The translations under genes and the position numbers were made by a program. From Ignelater luminosus (taxonomy: Eukaryota > Arthropoda > Insecta > Coleoptera > Elateridae), in assembly GCA_011009095.1 (NCBI GenBank), contig VTPC01007341.1, positions 8,973 through 72,972 of the forward strand: a DNA stretch of 64,000 nucleotides, written 5' to 3'. The notes under the pieces are model-generated. The model worked only from the letters and a program-made list of their open reading frames with translations, had not been told where the DNA came from and did not search any database. Below, piece by piece: positions 1-9,800 of this stretch; within the stretch, counting starts at the first letter, position 1; every line of letters begins with the position of its first letter.

Positions 1-731
1 ATCAGAAACGACCGGTTACCTACCTAACAGGCGCTGTTCAATTTAATCTGTCCAACGCTGTACAAATTTTTTTCTGCAACTGCATACTAAAAAAATAAAG
101 CTTTAAAATAGAAAACATCTAAAAAACCCAAAATTTGATGGAAATTCATGTTGCCTCAGCTTTGTTATTTCGTTCTTCATAAAATTAATCAGGAAAGAAT
201 TTCCCTGCCTAGGCAGGTAATGTGACGCTTCTTTGATGTTTTTAAGTCAGGAGAATTGTCACTATAGTAACAGTCGCAGAAAAGATATTTGATTTTAAAA
301 AAGTCTGGACATTTTTTATTTTAGTGGCTATTTCCCCAACCAATAAAAGGGCTTGGATTTTTAAATTCTAACAAATTGTGGGTGTATTACAGTGATAATT
401 TATCGCACTATACTATGAGGTCAAAAATCTAGAGTGACTCATTTCTTGCATAAATATGTACATTGTTAAAAAGAATTCATACTCCCCACCTCAGTTTCTA
501 AAGCTCGTCCACAACCTGTGGCACTCTACAATTTTGCCTCGTAGTATAGTTATTGACAATTTTGCTGACAGCAACTGTCACACAACTTTAACACAACACA
601 AATTTAATGACTTCTTAATTTCTGGAGGTTTTTAAATGCTTTTTGTTTGAAAGTGTTGTTGTTACTGCATTGTGCACATCGCGGATAAAATTAGAAATAT
701 GTCGACTTTTATTTGTCATGATCCGTCATGT

Positions 732-811
732 TTATAGGTTACGTTAGGTATAATGAGTTGGCAGGGATATGTTCCGAATAAACACTGGATAAAGTAAAAC
801 GTAACCTATAA
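732..811. repeat. Short inverted-repeat unit
   Basis: The arms TTATAGGTTACGTT (732-745) and AACGTAACCTATAA (798-811) are perfect 14-bp reverse complements separated by 52 bp. The right-arm word AGTAAAACGTAACCTAT also occurs exactly at 32306-32322. This suggests a small foldback or MITE family, but no target-site duplication is evident. Confidence 0.4.
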
Positions 812-916
812 TTTTTGTAGTTCGGTTTCCTTTTTGCTTGCTGCACAAGTTACATAATTTCTAACTTACAATTAGGAAGAGTAAATAATTATTTGTGTTA
901 CAAGGAAAGAAAGTGA

Positions 917-1085
917 TAAGAATTCATTTTTGTAAGTAATGTAATTTGTAAGATAGCTTTGGTATCTATGGATGAAAAAAAGACCCTCTAGAGTGTCACA
1001 TATGAGTTTTTCATCGACCTTATTCTATATTAAGAATTCATTTTTGTAAGTAATGTAATTTGTAAGATAGCTTTGGTATCTATGG
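917..1085. repeat. 55-bp direct repeat, two identical copies
   Basis: The segment 917-971 (starting TAAGAATTCATTTTTG and ending GGTATCTATGG) recurs without change at 1031-1085. The copies are 114 bp apart start to start. The intervening 59 bp are unrelated. Perfect identity implies a recent local duplication. Confidence 0.85.
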
Positions 1086-1835
1086 TATCTAAAATATATC
1101 CAGGAAAAAAAAACCAAATAAAAATTGAATAGCATGGGAGGAAGAATTACTTTCAAACTTAGGTGATCAGGTAATTCCTGGTTTCCAGGAACCATGCTTG
1201 GCATAAAATTGCCCCCAGTTTTAAAAGTAATCGTATCAGTAAAGTTTTTATGAATCTTACCAATTGAATTTTTTGTAGGTTGTTTTTTGAATATAGACCC
1301 ATTTAGGATTAAGTGCTTTAGTGTACAGTTTTAGTTAAGAAATGGCCATCTGCAGCAGAAATTCAGGATTCTGCATCGCAGTTCACAAGACTCAAATTAG
1401 AAAATCAAAAGTGAATTATGAGAAATAAATTTATTGCTGAATTGAAAAAGAAATAGGTATGAAGATATATAACTGAGAATCTTGAGAAATTTAAAAAAAA
1501 AACCATAGTGGGTTAACACTTGGCAGATCCACTTAACAACCTGCATCATTTCTCTTTGTAAACATAAATTAATAGGGAATGAATGCATACAGCAACACAA
1601 CTAACAGGTATACGTTTTGACTGACATAATACAGAAAGCATGGGTTAAAGGAAAATAGAGGATTTGAAGTTTTAGTGGACTTGCACAGTCAAGATAATTC
1701 TAAACAGGACTATATTTAAAAACCGACCTTTAATTGTGCATTGCAACTCTTTTTATAGTTACTTTAATTAAGTTGATAGTTTCACATTCAGCCACATAAA
1801 ATGGCAAAGAAAAGATAAAGAATGCAGTACCTCAC

Positions 1836-1897
1836 CTTTCCAACATATCCTTGGAAACTCTGGAAAATCTGGTCAGTCTATTCTCTTTCACGCATCA
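1836..1897 (-). other. Second splice-bounded segment downstream of the gene
   Basis: The minus strand has acceptor TTTTTATGTACTACAG and donor GGAAAG|GTGAGG around 62 nt. One frame is open after its first codon (a TGA). The other two stop within the first 20 nt. With 2013-2077 it makes a plausible non-coding exon pair in the gene's direction. It would need RNA reads to confirm. Confidence 0.28.
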
Positions 1898-2012
1898 CTG
1901 TAGTACATAAAAATGTAACTCATTTGAATATTTGGAAATACAAGAAGAAAAGGCTTTTTTTACTTATGTGATATATCATCGCAACAATATATGAAAAGAA
2001 AACGCTACTTAC

Positions 2013-2077
2013 CAAGCAAGATACTTTTGGCAAATCTGTTTAAGGTGTTTGGGCATGTATCGCCTCTTCTTACTTTA
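2013..2077 (-). other. Splice-bounded segment, possible 3' UTR exon or exon of another transcript
   Basis: The minus strand shows a good acceptor (TTTCCTTTTCATACCAG) and donor (CTTG|GTAAGTAG) bounding 65 nt. One frame through the whole segment is open (KVRRGDTCPNTLNRFAKSIL then L), and another is open after an initial TAA (SKKRRYMPKHLKQICQKYLA). Joining to the next segment (1836-1897) meets a stop early in every frame, so coding is doubtful. It may follow the donor at 4024. Confidence 0.33.
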
Positions 2078-3660
2078 CTGGTATGAAAAGGAAAGGCGTG
2101 ATAAATAAAATTAAACAAACATGAACTTTAACAACTATTATTAATATATTAATATTTGGAATTTTGCAAACGTTATCTAAATATGAAATTAAACTACTGA
2201 AGGTTATTTTTTTCAAATATAAAATTCACAAAAAAATGTCTGATAACAATATATTTTTATTGCAATATGACAACATTAATATCAGTTATACATGTTCCCT
2301 CTCTGTATATTTATGTAATATACTCAAACATTTTTACCAGTTTTAAAAATTATTACTTTTACAAGCACCAAATCTCGCAAGGCTCTCCATTGGTCAACAA
2401 TCGAAATGAAAAAAGAAGGGATTATACACACTACTCAATACAATAAAAAAATTAAGTTTAGAATTAAAAAGGCACTTAACATACTAAGCGATAAAAAAAA
2501 TTTACAAATAAATTTCATTAAATATTAATGCCGATTATATCACATGGCACCAATATTGAAAAGATCACTTCGAATACTATATTTTTTATACATAATAATT
2601 ATAAACTATTTTCATAGTGATGCTATTACAATATTAACACACGCTAATATTTACAATACTACAACAATTATTTAAATTTTAAATATCTGGTTTTAAATTT
2701 AGGAAACTTCCACTTGAAACCTCTCGTCGTACAACCTGTAAAAGAGAATTGTTTAGCTTTTCATTCTCAACATTATTTTTATTGCTTTTGTTTTTTTGTT
2801 GGTCTAAAAATGCATTTTAGCAAAAAGCTTTTCATATTAATGCATAGCACAGGCTCAAACAGCAAAATATATAAAGTGCACAAGCAAATCAGTGAAAATT
2901 AATTTTGAAGGTATTCCATTAGAATGGAAAATATAATTGTATATACTCAGATTTCAAATTGTAATAAAAATTGTACCACAAATACTTTGGACAATCACTA
3001 TTAATTCTTATAAAGTGATCGCAAAATGCAAATTGTTATCTCTTTACATGCACTGTTTCTGAGCACAGAACGAGCTTTCATCTGCTACTATTACATACCC
3101 TTTATCTTGAACTGGTAATTTTCTACTGTATAGGGTGGATATCCAAACAACAATCTTCACCAGCAATTTTGATTTTCAGTTTTAAGTTATTCAGAATTTC
3201 TTATTTCTTCCCTAGAAAACTGCTTTCTGTGTGAATATCCAACTTGTGAAGCAGAAACATAACTGGTTCAAAACAGCCAGTGTGTGGTATCAAGCAAATT
3301 CTAAATTACAACTAACAGCAAATACAGAATGTTCAATTTAAAAAGAAATAAAAATTTGGTTTTCTTAATCAGTTTACTTTTGTAAAAATGAAATCCTAAA
3401 AACCTCTTTTATTAAATACCGGTGTGAGCTGAGCAACTTGCAAAATATCTAGTATAAACAATTGAATAATGCCCCTGCAGTATATGTATACTAGAACGTA
3501 GTAATCAACAATAAAGCAGGAGAAAAAAAATATCAAAAGATAAAAGATGTCCTATTTAAGAAAACTAAAAGATTTGATGTCCTACTTGTGAAACATCCTG
3601 TATAGTTAACATGTTTAAAAAAAACTATCCCATATAGCATATAGCAAATTCTGGTATTCA
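2078..3660. other. A+T-rich stretch 3' of the gene
   Basis: I find no gene here. Several minus-strand AATAAA words occur, for example at 3408-3413, that could serve as poly(A) signals if the 3' UTR is not spliced at 4024. No single one stands out. Confidence 0.35.
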
Positions 3661-3663
3661 ATT

Positions 3664-3920
3664 TTAGACGGATGGACGTTCAATGGGATATGTATTTGTC
3701 ACAACTTTGAACATTGACAGGATGTCCATTACTGGAAGTAATTTGGATGTAATTTGTACATGGTCATTTGATGGACATCCAATTGATGTACAACTCATCT
3801 CCAAAAATATTCCAACAAAGTAGGGACCAAAACAGGATGTCCAATGGATATCCAATTTATATTCATAGACGTCCAGACTAATTTTGGACAACAAATGGAC
3901 ATCCAGTGTTATGTGGAATA
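3664..3920. repeat. Block of repeated TGGAYRTCCA-type words
   Basis: Near-palindromic words such as AGGATGTCCATT, TGGACATCCAA, AGGATGTCCAATGGATATCC, GACGTCCAG and TGGACATCCAG recur at least six times in about 250 bp. The 103-codon minus-strand frame across it looks like a by-product of the repeat, not a protein gene. It lies immediately 3' of the last coding exon, in the putative 3' UTR intron. Confidence 0.5.
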
Positions 3921-4018
3921 CTATAAGAAACAGTATTTGTGATATCTTTTTACCAAATTCAAAACCTACGAGCAAAAATATTTACCATTCTATTGGAATA
4001 ATTATTCAAAATCAAAAT

Positions 4019-4031
4019 ACTTACCTATAAT
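4019..4031 (-). other. Splice donor just after the stop codon (3' UTR intron)
   Basis: Directly after the TAA stop the minus strand reads ATTATAG|GTAAGTATTTTG, a near-perfect donor with its GT at 4024-4023. The stop is only 7 nt from this junction, too close to trigger nonsense-mediated decay by the usual spacing rule. It suggests the 3' UTR is spliced. Confidence 0.5.
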
Positions 4032-6835
4032 TTATGGTACACTTTTTTTAAGGGCTTCCTGTGCCCGTTTCTCCCATTCAGCCTTCCTTTGATTGAAATT
4101 CTTCGGTATGGTTGGAAAATCTTCATTTATAAAATCACTCTTTGAAGAGATCTCTGTAATAACTTCATCACGTGAAATTATCTTATCATCTTTACTATCT
4201 GGTTCTTTCTTTAATGATGTTATCCACGTTTTATTCGTAACTTTTTCGGTTATTTCAGTTTTAGGCCTGTCAGCAAATGAATTGTTTTTTTGTACTTTCT
4301 CTGTATTTATAACCTCATTTGTTTTTGGTATATTTAAACTTATTGTTCTCTGCTGATATGCAAAGAGTTTATTATTGATGGGTTTACGAAGTGCCACTTC
4401 AGTCGTTTCGACAAACTTTGTCTCCACCAAAGGTTCCTTTGGTTTATCTTGTTCTTTAATTATAAGTTTTTTACGTTCTTCTGAGGGTGAATCTAAATGA
4501 TTTTCTTTATCACTGTCTCTTGACTTAGACATTATACTGTCTGAATTCTCAACAGCCTTCGAATCTTCTACCATTACAAGCACTTGTTGGGCAAGATCAT
4601 CTGCATCTTTTAATTTCAGTGATCGACGTGCAAACACTTTCATCAATTCTGGTTCATCATCCTGCTTTTGTTTTGGTAATGATTTCTTTCTTAAAACTAC
4701 GCCATCTGATGATACACTTTCATTTAAGTCAGTAACCGATGACATTTTAGATTTATCTGATAAATCAGAACTCTGTTTGAGTGAATCTACAATATCTAGA
4801 CTGTTTGATTTAGTACGAAGACTTATTTTGGCTTTAGTATCTGTGACTGATACCAAGGAAGACTTTCGTAGCTGTGAATACTGTGAGGTGGTAACTTCAG
4901 AATGTTTTTTATACATCCTGGTCGAGGTTGGAGGAGTCATCGAAGTAATTATTACGTTGGGAGTAGAAGGTGTCGATACATTTTTCGATGGTATTTCTAC
5001 AATTTCTTCATTGATATCTTTATCGATTACTTCAATATCGTCTTGACTAAATTTACGCATAGGATTTTCTGGACCTTCAGTTTTCATTGGTTGATCAAAA
5101 TTAAATACAGTCTTTGGTTTGTTACCCTCACTATCTGCTACATCCAATTTTGGTGAACTTAAATTTGCAGTTAATACAACATTAGTTGCTGGTTTGGTAT
5201 CAACTTTATTCAGATGTATATTTAAAAATTCTGGTACATTATTACTCTTTATTACGTTTTGAGAAATTTGTGTTGATTCACGTTTAACTTGAATCTTTGT
5301 AACTGAAATCTGTTGTTCTTTGAATGTTTGCTCTTCCTTAAGAAAGAGTTCTTTAGGAATGATCTGATGATTATGCTCAGACAAATCCTTTTCCAGATTT
5401 AGGGTGAACGGTTGAGCTTTAATAATGCTATCAACTATCTGGGCATCACGTGAAGTACTAACACTCACCACTGATGTATGACTTGGCCCAGAAATAGTAA
5501 TACCGTTTGAAGGATTCAAACTATCCAAATATTCAGTCGAACTAGTCTTTGCTGAACTACCAGACTCAAGACTTTCACTAGACTCTGATCTTATTAATTC
5601 TTTGTTATCTTCAAATGGTTCCATAACTTTCATACTATCCAAAGAAGCTGTTTTCAAAATATTATTCTCTAATATATGTTCAACTGTAAACGATTTTTTT
5701 TCCACTATATCACTTTTAGACATAATGGAGGATGTATAAGTGTATCTGTTATCTTTTAAACTGTTACTGTCATTAGATTTATTTGATTTAAAACTATGTG
5801 ATTTTGTGACAAGTCGACTATTTGTTTGTTCAGTTGAAGTAAAATCAGTAAGAGACTTAAAAGGAGTATCAGTTGTATCATCATTATGTGATAAAACTCT
5901 CTGTTGTAGTGATGATAGACCAGCTATCTTCACTTTACTCTTACTTTCTTCAGAAACTCGAATTCTATTTCTAATATCTTCACCAACAATAATTTTGTTT
6001 TTATTTTCAGGAACTATAGGATTAAGTTTTTCTTCCACTGCTACAACCTTACTTTTATTATCTTCAGTGCTTTCAAAATATCTTGCATTAGATGATTTTG
6101 TGTATTGAATATTTTCTAAAAATACAGCTGATTGTAATGGGGAAGATGTAAGAGGGCTATGAAGTCCAGTTGACTTTGGAGATTGTGGAGGACTTTCAAT
6201 ATCAGGCAGTGAGAATTTTGGGGGACTAGTTGATAAAGAAGGTGCCATTCGTTGGCGAAAATGATTTTCTAATTCCATATGTAGTGGAGATGTACTAGAT
6301 GCTGGTTTATCAGGAGGAGATCCTTTCGCAGTCAGTGGGGAAGTCTCCAATTCACGATGTAAGGCTTCTGGGGTTGCTGGTATATCAATAGGCTGTACTC
6401 GTTGTCTAGAAGCTGGTCCTGATCTTGGAGCTAGTTTTGTTTCAACATTATATGGCCGTTTATCAGTGAATTTAGTAACATTACTGTCAAAACTATTACT
6501 TTCCACAGTTTGTCTGCTGTAAGACAACAACAACGAACTTGTAGTTGTAACAACATTCTCTTGCTTACTCTTTTTCTTTTTACCACTTCTTCTAGGAAAA
6601 AGTCGAGCAAAAATAGAATGATCAGATTTTTTCTCATCTTTATCTTCATCTTCTTCCCCAAGAGCTGTAAATGTATCTTGTGATTTACTTCCTGCACTCG
6701 ATCGACTTCGATTTAATTTACTGCTTTCAGTACCAGGGCCAGCTAAGCCAGGAGGTAAAGAGGAACATTTTAGTTGACTTTCGGTTCTAGTTTTGCTCAT
6801 GCTAACGCTGCTGCTATAAAGCTCTGTTACTGTCT
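4032..6835 (-). CDS. Large last coding exon: disordered body and C-terminus
   Basis: The acceptor TTTTACTTACAG|AGACAG precedes a 2804-nt exon encoding residues 196-1129 and a TAA stop. The open frame extends 52 nt upstream of the acceptor by chance. Features seen: Ser/Arg-rich start, an acidic EEDEDKDEKKSD then SIFARLFPRRSGKKKKSK (269-286), several SPxxS/TSP clusters (about 340-430), long Ser/Lys/Glu low-complexity stretches, DDEPELMKVFARRSLKLKD near 915-933, TWITSLKK, and a basic amphipathic tail RKAEWEKRAQEALKKSVP. There is no transmembrane segment, signal peptide or enzymatic domain. CRACD proteins likewise end in short Trp-containing basic motifs, though alignment by eye is loose. A consensus donor begins 7 nt past the stop. 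Confidence 0.93.
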
Positions 6836-9800
6836 CTGTAAGTAAAATAACGCCATGCTTAGCAAGCACTTTATTGGTCAGAGCCAAACTTATGCAATAT
6901 AAAAAAAGGGGAATAAATCAGTCTGATAAGAACGGCAAACTGAAAATTTTGGAAATTCGCCACAATTACACAGATATTTAGTAAACACACGTACACGAAG
7001 CATTTATAGTAAACATAGTACATTCACGCAAGATTCAAGTGTTAGGTGTAAGTTCATAAAACGTAATCATGTTAATTTACTTTTAGCAAATTGATGCACT
7101 TGCAGAATTTATTTTTGTCTATTTTAAACAGCAATGCAAGCACTTCTTAAGGCATTATTCTAGGTGAGTAGAACAACAAGAATATTAAAATTCAATAAAT
7201 AACAGTGTTAATTTTGGTAAAAGAAAATTTATAAGAAAACAAGAGTATCGACTTAAAATTTATAAATTATAAGATAAAGAAAACTGTTTTATAAACTTAA
7301 TAAGAGTATTAAGAGTGGTAGCCTAAAATGCTGAACATTATAAATAAGACAATCGTTATAACTCTGTAATATGGTTTAAGTGGGCCACTTCTACAGGCAA
7401 AATGGTAAAGTAACCATTTCAGATAGAACTTTCAAGGCGAGAAAAAAGCAACTTATTATTTTAAATAGTAGTAACTAACTTTCTTTATTGTGAAGTACTG
7501 AGCAGTTGAGCACATTAACTTAAGATAATTCTGTGGTAGTTAATTAAACAACTGTATTGTTATGCAGTGTGATATACATTAGAATACACAATTAACTCAA
7601 TCATAGATCCTAACCTCAACCATTTGTGATACATCATTGGAAAGGGAGTAACAATTGCAATTTTTTAGTAAAAAAAAACTCACATCAGCCTACTTGATCC
7701 AAAATTACAGCACAAAACAATCTTGTTTACATTATACAAAATTTTCTTTATATATGATGCAAAGTTGTAGAGCAAAGAAAGGCGATCACAATCAAAGTTA
7801 TCAACTTTTAGGTTTCAATCCCAGATGTTTCTAGTAACTTTTGCCCAACATTTTAAACTATAAATCGGCTCTGTATGTTACTGCCTTGCTATTCTACGTA
7901 TGACTATTTCACATGGTGTCATTTTATAATTAAATAGCATGTAAAACTTTAAAATCTTTTTTCTCAAAACTTACAAGTGTTTTAAGAAATATATTTTCAT
8001 AACAACTTGAGCTGTTTTTTTAAATACCATTTTCTAGGTCTGTAAAATAAGATGCTTTCAAAAAATGAAAATTGATTTTTCCAACTTTACTATAGATTGC
8101 GTCACATATCTATAAGTGGTCAAATTTCTTTTGCCTTGTAGGGGGGTAATTTTGGCAAGATAGTTACTATTTCAATTTTTAATTTATGAGAGAATCAAAT
8201 AATAAAAGAAAAAATTTAATCCTGCATGTAAAACAATTATGTCATCATCATAACATAATTTCAAGTGCTCGTTTTACCAAAACCAAATTTAGGCAAAATG
8301 TAACATAGAAAAAAATCACACTAAAATCAAAAAGAAGTAAAATTCTTTCATAAAAAAATCATAGAAAACTGAAGGAAGAAATAAAGTAAAAGCATCACTG
8401 CAGCAGATAAATAAAAGCATAATTTAAAGGTTAGAAAACAAAAAAGTAGCAGCAGGAAAGACGAAATAACAATGAAGTTTTTAAAAAACCTTTAAATTAT
8501 GTAATTCAGTTTTTTCAAATCCTTTATCACCATTAACAGTATTATGATTCATCAGTGTTAGATGTATGATGTTATACAACTTTTTTTAAAATATTTCCCA
8601 AAAAATAAATTTATTTTGTATCTCCTATGCATACAATGCATAACTTGTAAATGGGATAGAAAAATTCAAGAATTCTTGAGTAAGATTTTGAAATGAAACT
8701 AAAATCTATTAGTTATATAAGACAATATTAAAAAAAACAAATTGCTTCTTTTGTATATTAAATCCAGGTTAATAGATTCATTACAGAGCTATAAAGATAT
8801 CTCAATGGGAATCTAATGATTGTGCAATATTTTACTTTTCACATTTTATTATCAGTAAAAACAGGAAGTGGAATTTTAAACCAAATTAACAAGTTGTTTG
8901 GAAGATTAAGTGATGATGTATAGTATACTAACCTTTAGTGGAAGTTTCTGGCGTAAGACTTCTCAAAGATGAATCTTCATTCACCTCTGGTGTGGTAGGT
9001 AATGCGGTTCCACTCATCTGTAAATTTAAAAATTCAAAACTTATTTCACATAAATAAGTATTTATTGAAAATTATTGAAGTTTTCATTTCTAATATTGAA
9101 AGTGAAACTTGATTTATAGATGAAAAGTGTATAATATGCGCAAAATAAATAAATGAAGTAATCCTGAGAGAGAGAGAATTGATTGTATGAAATTGTCAAA
9201 ACATGTATGAATGCATTAAGTATATCAAAATGTGCCAAATAAGTTGGTGGCGTAACAGATATGTAAAGTGAGCCAATTAAAAATACATTACTTTAGTGCT
9301 CCTTACTCAATTGTTTATGAACAGAGTATCAGTCTCAAATCTAGAATGTGTAAACTTAAAGAAACAAACTTGACGCTTTTAAGGTAACAACGAAGATTAA
9401 ACCACTGGAGAAAAAACAATGAACCAATAGTAAAAGTCGAACGTTACCACTTATGGTTCAGACAACAGACAGCTGTTGACAGTTGATACTTGTGAGGTTA
9501 TGTCATGTTATTGAGCATTTAAGATAATTGTCAACTAATAACTTCTAGAAAAATGTAGATATTACAAGCAAAATTATTGAACAGCAAAATAGATGATATT
9601 GACACCAAATGAACATAAATCCAAACAATTTGCCAGATGTGACAGAAAAATGGTTAAAACTTACAGGGAAAGCTGAAGATGAATGTAGACAATGATTTGG
9701 AAATAGAAACAAGGCTAAAATTCAAATGAATAAACATAATATAGTAGAAAATAGAGAAAATTACCAAGAAGTAAAGAAACAAGTGAAACAAATCTGCAGG

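Larger units (their letters stand above)
1..1835. other. Non-genic DNA 3' of the gene
   Basis: I see no supportable protein gene. The stretch holds a 14-bp palindrome CCTGCCTAGGCAGG (204-217), an inverted repeat (732-811), and a 55-bp direct repeat (917-971 and 1031-1085). A short minus-strand frame of 67 codons (1397-1600) has no recognisable content. Confidence 0.5.

Noticed and set aside
204..217. Perfect palindrome CCTGCCTAGGCAGG
   Set aside because: A 14-bp palindrome alone is compatible with chance, and no flanking structure supports an element.
3664..3975. 103-codon minus-strand frame behind the gene
   Set aside because: It is produced by the TGGAYRTCCA repeat block and has no protein-like features of its own.
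6431..6697. Minus-strand 88-codon frame, and plus-strand frames at 4093-4356, 4777-5156 and 5740-6108
   Set aside because: They are shadows of the large last coding exon in other frames.
6836..6887. ATG at 6887 as the protein start
   Set aside because: A strong acceptor at 6836-6837 gives exact phase agreement with the 8933-9017 exon. The 52 nt before it are intron.
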